Positions 54,104-63,752 of a stretch of DNA of 64,000 bases are shown here, piece after piece. The position numbers were made by a program, and so were the translations under genes. The stretch comes from Labilithrix sp. GTDB taxonomy: Bacteria > Myxococcota_A > Polyangia > Polyangiales > Polyangiaceae. Below the pieces are notes generated by a model that had not been told where the DNA came from, did not search any database, and saw only the letters and a list, made by a program, of their open reading frames with translations. The stretch lies in the NCBI GenBank assembly GCA_019637155.1, contig JAHBWE010000030.1, positions 1 through 64,000 of the forward strand, written 5' to 3'. How positions within the stretch are numbered: the stretch's first letter is position 1; each line of letters opens with the position of its first letter.

Positions 54104-55477
54104 TCAACGACAGTCCTCCGGCGCTGCCTGCTCCTGCACCGTGTACGGCGGGAGCTCGGGGTGGAAGCGCGGCGCGTAGAGGACGTTGAACGGCTGCTTC
54201 TGCACGCAGAGGCGCGCGCCCGGCGTGATGCCCTCGAAGACGGAGCGGTCCACGCGCTGCGCGAGGAAGTCCGCGAACGAGCTGCCCGACGCGTAGAGGT
54301 AACCGCCCGACGTGGACCACGCGACGACGGCCAGCGCCGCGAACGCGATGACGCCGGCGGTGACGCGCCGCTCGCGCCCCCACAACGCGAGGTTCAGCGC
54401 GACGAGCGTGATCATCCAGTACATGTAGTAGCGGAGCTCGTGCGACTGTGGCACGAGCGCGGCGACGACGGTGACGCCGCCGAAGAGGGCCGCGGCGACG
54501 ATGTCCTCGCGGCGCCGCCGCTTCCACGCCGCCCACCCGAGGCCGCCGAGCAAGGCCACCACGTACGCCCCGAAGTACCCGCCCATGCGGTAACCCGGCT
54601 CCGACGGCGGCGTCCATTGATCGAGCGACCAGCGCGCGTGCGACGCGATGGGACGGTTGTCGATCTCGAGGACCGAGCGCACGAAGCGCGTCGCGCGCCA
54701 CGACGACTCGAGGTGCGCCGGCGCCGACGAATACGCGCTCTCCGCGGAAGGGAAGCGATGCCCCAGCGCCGTGAGCTCCACCGGCCACACCGGGTTGTCG
54801 TGCAGCGCGAGGTTCTTGAGCGGCGTCGCGAGCACGAGCGGCGCCGCGATCGCGAGCACGGCGAGGCACCTGCGATCGCGCGCGCGGATCGCGAGCCACG
54901 TGAAGACGAGCGCCGAGACCGCGACGATCGGGACGAGCTGGAACTTCGAGTTCGCCGCCGCGGCCGCGAGCGCCGCTGCGCCGGCGAGGAGCTTCCACGT
55001 CAATGCGGCGCGGTCGACGAGCACGCGATGGACGAGGAGGAGCAGCATCGTCACGCACACGTTGGCGGGGAGGTCCACGTAGGCGGACGTCGCGTGGATC
55101 TGCACGAGCGGGATCGCGAGGAGCGCGAGGAGCGAGACGTGGAGCGGCGTCCCGTAGAGCCGGCGCAAGAAGACGGGGAGGCCGAAGAGGGAGGCGATCG
55201 CGACGAAGCTCGTCGCGGCGGGGTTGTCGGTGACGCGCCAGACGACGCCCTGCAAGAGCTCCATGAAGAGCGGGAAGCCCTCGTAGCGGACCTGATTCTC
55301 CGCGCTGAAGGCGAACGACCGCGCGTCGAGGAGGCCGACCATGCGGCCCGCGAAGGGGAGGTGGTAGTACCAGACGTCGTACGCTTGCGAGACGTCGCAC
55401 CACCCGGCGATCGCGATCGAGATCGCGAGGGCGATCGCGATCGCGGAGAGAGCGCGGTCCACCGTCCTCGCGAGCAC
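54104..55477 (-). CDS. GT-C-like polytopic membrane glycosyltransferase
   Basis: About eleven spans. The first periplasmic loop contains QAYDVWYYHLPFAGRM, the Asp/His motif of GT-C enzymes that use lipid-linked sugars. SAYVDLPANV and ANSKFQLVP are further loop motifs. A soluble tail ends in PPYTVQEQAAPEDCR. The GTG at 55477 has AAGG about 7 nt upstream. The gene is divergent from the nucleotidyltransferase pair across 27 bp. Donor and acceptor are unknown; it is the third GT-C-like protein in the window. Confidence 0.75.
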   Translation of the reverse strand: MLARTVDRALSAIAIALAISIAIAGWCDVSQAYDVWYYHLPFAGRMVGLLDARSFAFSAENQVRYEGFPLFMELLQGVVWRVTDNPAATSFVAIASLFGLPVFLRRLYGTPLHVSLLALLAIPLVQIHATSAYVDLPANVCVTMLLLLVHRVLVDRAALTWKLLAGAAALAAAAANSKFQLVPIVAVSALVFTWLAIRARDRRCLAVLAIAAPLVLATPLKNLALHDNPVWPVELTALGHRFPSAESAYSSAPAHLESSWRATRFVRSVLEIDNRPIASHARWSLDQWTPPSEPGYRMGGYFGAYVVALLGGLGWAAWKRRRREDIVAAALFGGVTVVAALVPQSHELRYYMYWMITLVALNLALWGRERRVTAGVIAFAALAVVAWSTSGGYLYASGSSFADFLAQRVDRSVFEGITPGARLCVQKQPFNVLYAPRFHPELPPYTVQEQAAPEDCR

Positions 55478-55504
55478 GGGCCGCCTTATACTCCTACTCC
55501 GGCA

Positions 55505-56764
55505 ATGGACCTGCGCCTCCGTCATCTCTCGAACCTCGATCCGCAGGCGGTCGTGCTCCCGCACGGGACCGAGGTGGTCACGCGCGTCGATCGCGTGATC
55601 GGCGAGCGCCGCGTCCCGCAGGGCACGGTCGGGCGCGTCGTGAAGGTGGACGCGGAGGGTGAGGCGCACGACGTGCTCGTCGTCGGCGTCGGCACGCTCC
55701 GGTACGCGCGGCGCGAGCTGTCGCCGCGGCGCATCGGCCAGGTGCTCTGGGCCGAGCGGCGCGAGCGCGCGTGGGACTCGCTCGTCCCGTGCATCGTGCT
55801 CGACGCGACGGTGGGCTCGCAGGCGTGGGGGCTCGCGGACGCGTCGTCGGACGACGACCGTCGCGGTGTGTTCGCGCATCCGCTGAGCTGGACGCTCGGC
55901 CTCGTCGCGCCGCCCGAGGACGTCGTGCGCGCCGACGGCAGCGCCACCTACTGGTGCGCGGGGAAGGCGATCCGGCAAGCCTTGCGCGCGGATCCGAACA
56001 CGCTCGAGATGCTCTTCGTGCCGTCCGCGACGGCGACGGACGAGATCGGACAGTGGCTCCTCGCCGAGCGCGACGCGTTCGTGTCGACGGAGATCTACGG
56101 CTCGTTCGGCCGCTACGCGCTCGGGCAGCTCCGGCGCCTCGAGCAAGGGCAGCGGCTCGCCGAGCATCGCGGCGTCGTGCTCGAGTGGCTCCGCGCCGAG
56201 CCGGAGCTCACGCTCGATCAGGTGGCGGTGAAGCTCGCCGCGCTCTCGCCGCGCGCGGCGCCGACGAAGGCCGACGCGGTCCATCAGGCGAAGCAATACG
56301 TGAAGCAGCTCTATCGCTCGCTCTTCGATCAGGGCCTGCTCGAAGGCGCGGAGCTCCGCGCGCTCGCGGCGTTCGCGCGCGGCCCCGCGACCGAGCTCGA
56401 CCTCCCGCGCGAGCTCCGGCCGAAGAACGCGTACAACCTGCTGCGCCTCATCGCGACCGCGGCGCGCTGGCTCCGCGAAGGCGCGCCCACCTTCGCCGCC
56501 TCCGGCGCGCTCCGCGATCGCCTCCTCGCGGTGAAGCGCGGCGACGTCCCGCTCGCCGACGTCCTCGCGGAGGCGGAGGCGCTCGTGCCCGATCTCGAGG
56601 CCGCGCGCGATGGCTCGAAGCTCCCCGCGCGCCCCGACGTCGTGCGCGCGGACGCGTTGCTCCGCCGCATCGGCGAGGAGATCGCAAGGCGCTGGACCGA
56701 GCGGCGGCCCGGCCCCTTCGGCGCCGACGCACCGCCGCCGCCGGAGGTCACATGGAGCGAGTGA
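55505..56764 (+). CDS. RlaP-like predicted nucleotidyltransferase (COG3541 type), long form
   Basis: The DNA polymerase-beta-like core has VGSQAWGLADASSDDDRRGVF, with GS and the metal-binding acidic triplet, as in the RlaP family linked to RNA ligases and RNA repair. A small SH3/KOW-like beta domain occupies residues 12-72, and a long helical C-terminus follows (about 230-419). It was recognised by motif, so the function (RNA end processing) is a family-level inference. The ATG at 55505 begins the gene. A second copy of the core overlaps its 3' end by 13 nt. No RNA ligase is in the window. Confidence 0.78.
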   Translation: MDLRLRHLSNLDPQAVVLPHGTEVVTRVDRVIGERRVPQGTVGRVVKVDAEGEAHDVLVVGVGTLRYARRELSPRRIGQVLWAERRERAWDSLVPCIVLDATVGSQAWGLADASSDDDRRGVFAHPLSWTLGLVAPPEDVVRADGSATYWCAGKAIRQALRADPNTLEMLFVPSATATDEIGQWLLAERDAFVSTEIYGSFGRYALGQLRRLEQGQRLAEHRGVVLEWLRAEPELTLDQVAVKLAALSPRAAPTKADAVHQAKQYVKQLYRSLFDQGLLEGAELRALAAFARGPATELDLPRELRPKNAYNLLRLIATAARWLREGAPTFAASGALRDRLLAVKRGDVPLADVLAEAEALVPDLEAARDGSKLPARPDVVRADALLRRIGEEIARRWTERRPGPFGADAPPPPEVTWSE

Positions 56765-57558
56765 GCTGGGGGTTGTCGGAGCATCAGCTCGCGATCGGCG
56801 ACCGCGTGATCGCGGAGGAGTCGGCGAAGCGCGAGCACCTCGTCGTGTACCTGAGCGGCGCGCACGCGTACGGCTTCCCGTCGCCGGACAGCGACCTCGA
56901 TCTGAAGTGCATCCACGTCGCGCCGACGGGCGCGCTCGTCGGCTTCGAGCCGCCGCCGTTCACCTACGATCGCGCGGAGGTCATCGAGGGCGTCGAGATC
57001 GACTACACGTCGAACGAGCTCGGGCAGGTCCTCGGCGGCATCCTCACCGGGAACGGCAACTACCTCGAGCGCGTGCTGGGCGCGACGTTCATGACGCCGC
57101 CGGGCGAGCTGCTCGCGTCGCTCTCGCCGCTCGTGCGCGCGGTCGTCTCGCGTCGCGTCCACCGCCACTACCGCGGCTTCGCGGCGAACCAGCAGCGCGA
57201 GCTCGCGAAGACGCCGACGGTGAAGAAGCTCCTCTACGTGCTCCGCACCGCGATGACGGGCACGCACCTCCTCACGACCGGCGAGCTCGAGACCGACCTC
57301 CGCGTCCTCGCCCCGCGCTACGGCCTCGCCGATCTCGGCGTCGACGCGCTCATCGCCGCGAAGCGCGCCGGCGAACGCGCCGCCGCCGACCCCGCGATGC
57401 TCACCGAGTGGGAGCCGCGCCTCGCGGGCATCCTCTCCGCGGTCGATCGTGCCCGCGACACGAGCCCGCTCCCGGAGGAGCCGCCGCCCGACGCGGTGCG
57501 CGCCCTCGAAACATGGCTCGTCGCGACGCGGAGAGCTCGTTTCGCACCCACCGCGTGA
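56752..57558 (+). CDS. RlaP-like predicted nucleotidyltransferase, short form
   Basis: ATG at 56752 has GGAGG 4-5 nt upstream inside the end of the preceding gene. The core LSGAHAYGFPSPDSDLDLKCIHV has SGA instead of GS and the metal Asp pair in DSDLDLK, so catalysis is plausible. It lacks the N-terminal beta domain of its neighbour and is 268 aa. Such tandem pairs would produce a heterodimer; this is inferred from the overlap and shared family. The next gene is convergent 19 bp downstream. Confidence 0.75.
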   Translation: MERVSWGLSEHQLAIGDRVIAEESAKREHLVVYLSGAHAYGFPSPDSDLDLKCIHVAPTGALVGFEPPPFTYDRAEVIEGVEIDYTSNELGQVLGGILTGNGNYLERVLGATFMTPPGELLASLSPLVRAVVSRRVHRHYRGFAANQQRELAKTPTVKKLLYVLRTAMTGTHLLTTGELETDLRVLAPRYGLADLGVDALIAAKRAGERAAADPAMLTEWEPRLAGILSAVDRARDTSPLPEEPPPDAVRALETWLVATRRARFAPTA

Positions 57559-57577
57559 GCGGCGGCTGCGCGACGAG

Positions 57578-58009
57578 TCAACGGCAGGAGGCCCGGTAGC
57601 TCGCGCCGACGCGCTCGCAGTGGCTCTTCCCCTCGGGGTAAGGCGCGTCCATCCGGACGAGCTGCGTCCCCCGGTTGTCGCAGTAGTAGCAGCTCACGGC
57701 CTTGCTCATGTCGGACACGGCCATCGCCTGGGTTCCCGAGCAGATGTTGTAGCCGTAGTCACGGATGGACGCGCTGAAGGCCCTGAACCCCGCCGGGGTC
57801 TTCACCGAGTGCTCGATGTCGACCTTCATCGGGCACGTGATCTCCACGGGCGGCGCGGGCGCCGGGAGCGCGCTCTTCGGCATCGGCGTCTGGGGCGCGA
57901 TCCGCGGCTCGAGCGGCCGCTCCGGCGTCGGCGGGGCGCCGTGGACCGAGGCGGCCGCCAGCCCCACGACGATCATCACCGTGAGGCCGCTCAACAGGGG
58001 CTTGTTCAT
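57578..58009 (-). CDS. Small exported Cys-containing protein, unknown function
   Basis: A signal peptide (MNKPLLSGLTVMIVVGLAAASVHG) is followed by a 30-residue Pro-rich linker and a compact domain with ITCPMKVDIEHS, YNICSGTQ, VSCYYCDN and HCERVGASYRASC. Six or seven cysteines suggest disulfides. I do not recognise the family. It is separated from DUF2071 by 33 bp on the same strand and may be its downstream gene. Confidence 0.65.
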   Translation of the reverse strand: MNKPLLSGLTVMIVVGLAAASVHGAPPTPERPLEPRIAPQTPMPKSALPAPAPPVEITCPMKVDIEHSVKTPAGFRAFSASIRDYGYNICSGTQAMAVSDMSKAVSCYYCDNRGTQLVRMDAPYPEGKSHCERVGASYRASCR

Positions 58010-58042
58010 CCGTTTGTCTCCTTCGTTCCTTTTGGCCTGCGG

Positions 58043-58750
58043 CTACGCCGGGCCGAAGACCTCGACCTCGACGCCGTCGGAGTAGTGGGTGGTGCGGTAG
58101 CGGCCGTTCAGGAGGCCGGCGGTGCCGCAGAGGTTCTCCTCGAGGTAGACCAGCTCGGCGCGGCGGGCGGGGTAGGGGACGTGGTGGACCTGGCCCGTCA
58201 GCACCTTGTCCTTGTGCTGGACGAACAAGTAGTAGCGCTCGAGGAGGAAGTGCTCGAGCGTCCCGAGCTCGCTCGGGCCGAGCTCCTCGCCGACGTCGTA
58301 GACCACGTCGAGCGTCGCGCGCGGGTCCGACTTGCGGACCGAGCCGAAGGCGACGCGGTCGCCGTCGCGCACCACCGTCATCTCCGCGTGATGGTAAGGG
58401 AGGCCCCAGCCGAGCCGCGCCGCGCGCACCGCGAGCCACGAGCTCGCCTCGAGCGAGAAGAAGTACACGCCCGGCTTGCCGTCGCGATGCACGTACGTGC
58501 GCAGGTTCGTCTCGAGGAAGTCCAGCGCCGCGCGGCGCGGGAGCCACGACGGGCGCGTCGCCTCCATCCGGAACGGCACGAGCCCCACCCACGCCTCGCC
58601 CTCCCAGAGATCGAGCTCGAACGCGCGCGGCACGAGCTTCCGCACCATCTCCGGATCGAAGGACCAATGCACGAAGAGCAGCTCGCGCCAGCGCTGGGTG
58701 CCGCTGTTCGCGCCTTCGGGACGTTCGGGCTTTCGACGATCGAGCTTCAC
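58043..58750 (-). CDS. DUF2071 (YqjF-like) protein
   Basis: About 235 residues match DUF2071: LLFVHWSFDPEMVRKLVP, WVGLVPFRM, FLETNLRTYV, PGVYFFSLEASSW, LPYHHAEMTV and FGSVRKSDP. The family is a beta-rich acetoacetate-decarboxylase-like fold with unknown activity. The GTG at 58750 overlaps the pcm stop (GTGA). It is the downstream partner of pcm here, but no functional link is known. Confidence 0.85.
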   Translation of the reverse strand: MKLDRRKPERPEGANSGTQRWRELLFVHWSFDPEMVRKLVPRAFELDLWEGEAWVGLVPFRMEATRPSWLPRRAALDFLETNLRTYVHRDGKPGVYFFSLEASSWLAVRAARLGWGLPYHHAEMTVVRDGDRVAFGSVRKSDPRATLDVVYDVGEELGPSELGTLEHFLLERYYLFVQHKDKVLTGQVHHVPYPARRAELVYLEENLCGTAGLLNGRYRTTHYSDGVEVEVFGPA

Positions 58751-59403
58751 GCGACGTGGACCATCGGGACGAAGCGTACCGCCCCGAGGTCTTGTTTCGT
58801 CAGCATACCGTCCTTCTTCAGCCAGCGCTCGAGCCGCTGATCTTGCTCCTGCGAGCCGACCGGGACGATGACGAAGCCGCCGTCGGCGAGCTGATCGACG
58901 ATCGCGCGCGGCAGCGTCTCCGGCGCCGCCGTCACCACCGCGCGATCGTAGGGCGCGCCCGCGGGCCAGCCGAGCCAGCCGTCGCCGTCGTGCACGTGCA
59001 CGTTGTGACAGCCGATCTCCGCGAGGATCGTGCGCGCGCGTTGCGCGAGCTCCGGGATCACCTCGACGCTGTCGACGCGCGCCGCGAGCTTGCAGAGCAC
59101 CGCCGCCTGGTAGCCGGAGCCGGTCCCGATCTCGAGCACGCGCTCCGTGCCGGTGAGCTCGAGCGCCTCGCTCATCATGCCGACGAGCGAGGGCTGCGAG
59201 ATCGTGACGTCCCATCCGATCGAGAGCGGGTGATCCGCGTACGCGAGCTCGACCGAGTGCTCGGGGACGAAGCGGTGCCGTGGCACTTCGCGCATGACGT
59301 CGAGCACACGCGCATCCTGCACGACGCGCGCAACGATTTCGTCCACCAGGTATGCGCGCGCTTTCGCGGCGTCGGCCTCTCGGTCACGGAAGAACACAGC
59401 CAT
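58747..59403 (-). CDS. pcm: Protein-L-isoaspartate O-methyltransferase
   Basis: Pcm repairs isoaspartyl damage in proteins using S-adenosylmethionine. Family motifs are in order: FVPEHSVELAYADHPLSIGWDVTISQPSLVGMM, SAM motif I VLEIGTGSGYQAAVL, VDSVEVIPEL and YDRAVVTAAPETLP. The length (218 aa) is normal. The ATG at 59403 follows GAGGA closely; an ATG at 59436 would add 11 residues. It is divergent from the crotonase gene across 51 bp. Confidence 0.94.
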   Translation of the reverse strand: MAVFFRDREADAAKARAYLVDEIVARVVQDARVLDVMREVPRHRFVPEHSVELAYADHPLSIGWDVTISQPSLVGMMSEALELTGTERVLEIGTGSGYQAAVLCKLAARVDSVEVIPELAQRARTILAEIGCHNVHVHDGDGWLGWPAGAPYDRAVVTAAPETLPRAIVDQLADGGFVIVPVGSQEQDQRLERWLKKDGMLTKQDLGAVRFVPMVHVA

Positions 59404-59454
59404 TCCTCGTCCCGTCCTCGAGCGGAGAACAGGCAAACACTATACCTTCTGCGC

Positions 59455-60351
59455 ATGGATCGGCTCACGACGATGACGTACGAAACGACGGGTCCGGTGG
59501 CGCGCATCACGTTGAACCGGCCCGAGCGCGGCAACGGCATCACCCTCGAGATGCCGCGCGAGATGGCGGCGTGCGTCGAGCGCGCGAACCTCGATCCCGC
59601 CGTCCACGTCATCGCGCTCTCCGGCAACGGGAAGGGCTTCTGCGGCGGCTACGACCTCGTCGCGAGCGCGGAGAAGCTCGGGGCGGGGGCGGAGCTCGGC
59701 GCGGGCATGCCGCCCGGCTCGCCGCTCGACCCCGCCGTCATCGCGAAGAACCACGACCCGAGCGCGGTCTGGGACCCGGTCGTCGACTACCAGATGATGA
59801 GCCGCAACGTCCGCGGCTTCATGAGCCTGTTCCACTCCGACAAGCCGGTCGTGTGCAAAGTGCATGGGTTCTGCGTGGCGGGCGGGACCGACATGGCGCT
59901 CTGCTCGGACCTCCTCGTCATCGAGGACGAGGCGAAGATCGGCTACCCGCCGGCGCGGGTCTGGGGCGTGCCGACGACCGCGGTCTGGGCGTACCGGATC
60001 GGGATCGAGAAGACGAAGCGGCTCCTCTTCACCGGCGACTGCCTCACCGGCGCGCAGGCAGTCGAGTGGGGGCTCGCGACCGAGTGCGCGCCGCGCGACC
60101 TGCTCGACGAACGCTTCGAGACGCTCGTCGCCCGCGTCGCGAAGATGCCGGTGAACCAGCTCGTGATGATGAAGCTGCTCGTGAACCAGACCGTCGCGAC
60201 GGCGGGCCTCCACGCGACGCAGATCCTCGGCACGATGTTCGACGGCGTCGCGCGCCACACACAAGAGGGCTACGCGTTCCAGCGTCGCGCCGCGGAGGCC
60301 GGCTTCAAGCAGGCCGTCCGCGAGCGCGACGAGCCTTACTCCTCGAGGTAA
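59455..60351 (+). CDS. Enoyl-CoA hydratase/isomerase (crotonase) family protein
   Basis: The crotonase fold binds acyl-CoA and stabilises an enolate. [12 protein letters not shown], oxyanion-hole loops [12 protein letters not shown] and [23 protein letters not shown], and [10 protein letters not shown] are present. The first catalytic Glu of hydratases (GGGCEL) is replaced by Asp (GGTDMAL), so activity may be hydration, isomerisation or another CoA reaction. A 40-residue insert ([13 protein letters not shown] to YQMMS) enlarges the active-site loop. The stop overlaps the convergent sigma-factor gene by 16 nt. Substrate unknown. Confidence 0.88.
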   Translation: MDRLTTMTYETTGPVARITLNRPERGNGITLEMPREMAACVERANLDPAVHVIALSGNGKGFCGGYDLVASAEKLGAGAELGAGMPPGSPLDPAVIAKNHDPSAVWDPVVDYQMMSRNVRGFMSLFHSDKPVVCKVHGFCVAGGTDMALCSDLLVIEDEAKIGYPPARVWGVPTTAVWAYRIGIEKTKRLLFTGDCLTGAQAVEWGLATECAPRDLLDERFETLVARVAKMPVNQLVMMKLLVNQTVATAGLHATQILGTMFDGVARHTQEGYAFQRRAAEAGFKQAVRERDEPYSSR

Positions 60352-61655
60352 GAGGAGAGCTGGCGCGCGCTCGCCATCGTGCGGAGCTTCGCGAGCGCGG
60401 ACTGCTCGATCTGGCGGATGCGCTCGCGCGTGAGGTGGAGCATCGCCCCGACCTCCTCGAGGGTGTGCTCGCGCGCGTGGTCGAGCCCGAAGCGGAGCGC
60501 GAGGATCTTGCGCTCGCGCTCCTCGAGGCGCGCGAGGAGGCCGCCGACCTCGCCGCCGAGCGCGTTCAGCGCGGCGGTCTGATCGGGCGCCGGCGCGTTC
60601 GACGGCACGAGGTCGACGAGGCGCGCCTCACCGTCTTCGCCGACCGGGATGTCGAGGCTCGACGGCTGCGGCGGGAGGGTGAGGATGTTCTCGATCCGAT
60701 CGCGCCCGAGCTTGGTCGCGGTCGCGATCTCCTCGATCGTCGGCTCGCGATCGTGCTGCGCCGCGAAGGCGGAGCGGAGCTTGGCGATGCGGCGGCGATC
60801 GTCGGCGACGTGGACGGGGAGGCGCACGGTGCGATCGAGCAGCGCGCGCTGGAGCGACTGCTTGATCCACCACGCCGCGTAGGTGCTGAAGCGGAACCCG
60901 CGGCGATGGTCGAACTTCTCCGCCGCGCGGAGGAGCCCGATGTTGCCTTCTTGCACGAGGTCGAGGAGCGCGACGCCGCGACCGAGGTACTTGCGCGCGA
61001 AGAGGACGACGAGGCGGAGGTTGCCGGTGAGGAGGCGATCGCGCGCGTTCTCGAGCTGCGTCTCCGCGCGCTCGATCGCGAGGACCGCCTCCGCGTCTTC
61101 GGCGCTCTCCTCCGCCGCCGCGCGCACGCCGGCGACGAGGGCGAGGCGCACCTCGCTGTCGATGCGGAGGCGCGCGACCGTCGCCGCGGCCTCGGCCCGC
61201 TCCTTCGCGTGGACGGAGCGCGCCTTCTCGAGCGCGCCGGCGAGCTCGCCCTCGACCTTGACGAGGTCGAGGTTCGCTTCGTCGGGGTTGAGGAGGAGAT
61301 CGCGCGCGGTCGCGCGGCCTGCGCGCATGTCGTCGCCGAGCGCGGCGAGCGCGCTCGCGCCGGCGGGAGCGGCGAAGAGCGACTCGTAGAGCGAGCGCTC
61401 CGCGTGCGCGATCTTCTCGCCGATCTCGGTCTCCTGCGCCGCGGTCAGCACCGACGTGCGCGCCATCTCCGCAAGGTAGAGGTCGTCGATGCCGGCGACG
61501 TCGCGCGGACTGACACGGCGCCCAGCTCGAGCGGGGCGTTTGTTCGCCTCGGCCGGCTTCGCCGCTCGCGGGACACGCGAACGTGAGCGACCACGCACGG
61601 GACGATTTCCCGTGCTACGAACAGAAGCACCTTTCGAAGTAGTCATGCTCTCCAT
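60336..61655 (-). CDS. RNA polymerase sigma-70-family factor, alternative type
   Basis: Regions 1.2 ([20 protein letters not shown]), 2 ([42 protein letters not shown] split over 2.1-2.2, then [18 protein letters not shown]), 3 ([17 protein letters not shown]) and 4 ([28 protein letters not shown]) are complete. There is no acidic region 1.1, and a Lys/Arg-rich N-terminus replaces it, so this is a group-2-type sigma rather than RpoD. Its regulon is unknown. ATG 61655 or 61646 (with GGAG 3 nt upstream) are both possible. It is divergent from the Pro-rich protein gene. Confidence 0.92.
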   Translation of the reverse strand: MESMTTSKGASVRSTGNRPVRGRSRSRVPRAAKPAEANKRPARAGRRVSPRDVAGIDDLYLAEMARTSVLTAAQETEIGEKIAHAERSLYESLFAAPAGASALAALGDDMRAGRATARDLLLNPDEANLDLVKVEGELAGALEKARSVHAKERAEAAATVARLRIDSEVRLALVAGVRAAAEESAEDAEAVLAIERAETQLENARDRLLTGNLRLVVLFARKYLGRGVALLDLVQEGNIGLLRAAEKFDHRRGFRFSTYAAWWIKQSLQRALLDRTVRLPVHVADDRRRIAKLRSAFAAQHDREPTIEEIATATKLGRDRIENILTLPPQPSSLDIPVGEDGEARLVDLVPSNAPAPDQTAALNALGGEVGGLLARLEERERKILALRFGLDHAREHTLEEVGAMLHLTRERIRQIEQSALAKLRTMASARQLSSYLEE

Positions 61656-61880
61656 GAGGACACCGGCCGTCTCGCGCGGTTGGTTGGAGCGCGAGGGGCT
61701 TACTCACCGTAAGCATCAACCGCGCCCTGTCTTCGCGTCGCGGCTCGAAATCGCGCAAGAGCTTCGCGGGCCGCACGTGGTCCGATGCTCCCCGCGGCGG
61801 CGAGGAGCCGGTGCCGCCGCGGGAAATCGCGCCTGAGCTTCGGTCGCGCTCGGCGCGGACAAACGCGCTAACCTGACGGC

Positions 61881-62795
61881 GTGAGCGATACCACCGAAGC
61901 TCGACCGGGCGCACCCCGTCCCGTTGCCGCCGGCTCTGCGCCGCGGCCGCCGGCGCCGAGCACCGCCCGCCTCGCGCCGCGCGCTCCCGCAAAGCCTGCC
62001 GCCCCCCCCGCCGCGTCGACGCCGCGCGCCCTCCCTCCCGACGACGGTGACTTCGACGAGCTCCGGTCGAGCGCCGTCATCCCCGCCGCGGAAGAGGCCA
62101 GGGATCTCCTCCCCGTTCCGCCCGCGCCGTCGACGCCGCCGGTGCCTCCGCCGATCCCGCGCGCGCAGTCGTCGGCGGACCTCCTCGACAAACCCCGCGC
62201 GCCGGCGCCGATGAAGTCTCTGTTCGGTGGGTCGGTCGCGCCGACGCCGACCGCGCCGCTCGTCGTCGAGCCGGTGACGCAGCCGATGGCTCCGCCCGCG
62301 TCCGTGCCGCCGGCCGCCGCGCCCGTCGCGCCCGTCGCGCCTGTCGTGCCGGAGCCGATCACGCTCTCGAACCAGGCGCACGATCAGCTGCAGCAGATCC
62401 TCCGCGGCGTGCTCGAGTCCACGCTCGCGCCGGTGCTCGCGAAGCAGCAGGAGCTCGAGGCGCGCCTCGAGGCGCTCTCACGCGCGCCGGTCTCGCGCCA
62501 GCCGTCGTCGGCCGCGCTGCCGGCGATGCGCTCGATGGCGCCGTCGATCGACATCACCGGCTCGCTCGCGCCGGCGGGCCCGCGCCCGTCGCTCGTGATG
62601 ACGAGCTACGGACCGGTGAGCGTGCTCCCGGGCCCCGCGCCGCGCCCGGCGATCGAGACCGCGCTCGAGAACGTCGGGCCGATCGACGTGCCCGACTTCG
62701 CCGGCAAGCGGAAGTTCGCGGGTCGCATCATCATCGGCGTCCTCATCGCCGGCGTCTTCAGCGCGATCGTCGCGACGGTGCTCAGCTACTCCTGA
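61881..62795 (+). CDS. Pro-rich, tail-anchored membrane protein of unknown function
   Basis: The first 170 residues are Pro/Ala-rich and disordered, with PVAPVAPV runs. A coiled-coil-like helix (NQAHDQLQQILRGVLESTLAPVLAKQ) is near 165-205. The C-terminal 25 residues (RIIIGVLIAGVFSAIVATVLSYS) form one membrane span at the very end, so the protein is anchored by its tail with the bulk in the cytosol. The start is the GTG at 61881. I do not recognise a family. Its 3' end overlaps the convergent LysR gene by 14 nt. Confidence 0.7.
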   Translation: MSDTTEARPGAPRPVAAGSAPRPPAPSTARLAPRAPAKPAAPPAASTPRALPPDDGDFDELRSSAVIPAAEEARDLLPVPPAPSTPPVPPPIPRAQSSADLLDKPRAPAPMKSLFGGSVAPTPTAPLVVEPVTQPMAPPASVPPAAAPVAPVAPVVPEPITLSNQAHDQLQQILRGVLESTLAPVLAKQQELEARLEALSRAPVSRQPSSAALPAMRSMAPSIDITGSLAPAGPRPSLVMTSYGPVSVLPGPAPRPAIETALENVGPIDVPDFAGKRKFAGRIIIGVLIAGVFSAIVATVLSYS

Positions 62796-63720
62796 GCGCG
62801 CGGTCCGCCTTCTCGGCCTCGTAGCAGCGCCTCGAGAGCGCGGAGAGCTCGCGCACGAGGTAGTCGCGGAAGGCGACGACGCGCTGGGGCACGTAGCGCA
62901 CGGACGGATAGACAACGTGGAGGTCCGAGCCGCCGAGGCGGTAGTCGGGGAGCACGCGAACGAGCTTGCCCGACGCCTCCTCGCGCGCGCAGAGGAAGAG
63001 CGGGAGCAGCGCGATGCCGCCGGCGGCGAGGACGGCCTTCTTCATGAACGAGATGTCGTCGGCGGAGATCGATCCGCGCGGCTCCACCGCGTGCTCGTCG
63101 CCGTCGGGGCCGACGAGCTTCCACGTCATCGGCCCGCTGTCGGTCTGGAGGAGGACGCAGTCGTGCTGCGCGAGGTCCGCGAGCGAGGCCGGCGCGCCGC
63201 GTCGCGCGAGGTACTTCGCGGAGGCGTAGAGCCCGAGCTCGAGGCTGCCCACGCGCCGCGCGATGAGCGACTGATCGCGGAGCTTGCCCGCGCGCACCGC
63301 GAGGTCGAAGCCTTCGGCGACGAGGTCGACGACGCGGCTCCCGAGGCGGACCTCGACGTGCACGGTCGGGTGCTTCTTCACGAAGCGCGCCGCGATGCCG
63401 GCGACGGCCCACACCCCGAGATCGACCGGCGCGGTGATGCGCACGACGCCGCGGAGCTCGCGCTGCAGGTCCGACGCGGCGCTCTGTGCCTCGTCGATGT
63501 CGGCGAGCGCACGCGCGACGCGATCGTGGAACGCGGTGCCGGCGTCGGTGAGGTGGAGCTTCCGCGTCGTGCGATGGAGCAGGCGCACGCCGAGGTCCTG
63601 CTCGAGCTGCGCGACGCTGCGGCTCACCGAGGACTTCGGGAGCCCGAGCGCCTTTGCCGCAGCGGTGAAGCTGCCGTCTTGAACGACGCGAACGAAGGCC
63701 GTGACGTGATTCAGATCCAA
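62782..63720 (-). CDS. LysR-family transcriptional regulator
   Basis: The N-terminal helix-turn-helix (LNHVTAFVRVVQDGSFTAAAKALGLPKSSVSRSVAQLEQDLGV split over residues 3-46) and a periplasmic-binding-protein-like effector domain (VRITAPVDLGVWAV, DLAVRAGKLRDQSL, LVYASAK-like YASAKYLARRG) are typical LysR. At 312 aa it is full length. LysR genes often act on the divergent neighbour, here the flavin reductase, with promoters overlapping in the 32-bp gap 63721-63752. The effector is unknown. Confidence 0.93.
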   Translation of the reverse strand: MDLNHVTAFVRVVQDGSFTAAAKALGLPKSSVSRSVAQLEQDLGVRLLHRTTRKLHLTDAGTAFHDRVARALADIDEAQSAASDLQRELRGVVRITAPVDLGVWAVAGIAARFVKKHPTVHVEVRLGSRVVDLVAEGFDLAVRAGKLRDQSLIARRVGSLELGLYASAKYLARRGAPASLADLAQHDCVLLQTDSGPMTWKLVGPDGDEHAVEPRGSISADDISFMKKAVLAAGGIALLPLFLCAREEASGKLVRVLPDYRLGGSDLHVVYPSVRYVPQRVVAFRDYLVRELSALSRRCYEAEKADRALRSS

Positions 63721-63752
63721 GAGAGCTCCGAGTAGAGTGCCGATCGATCCCG

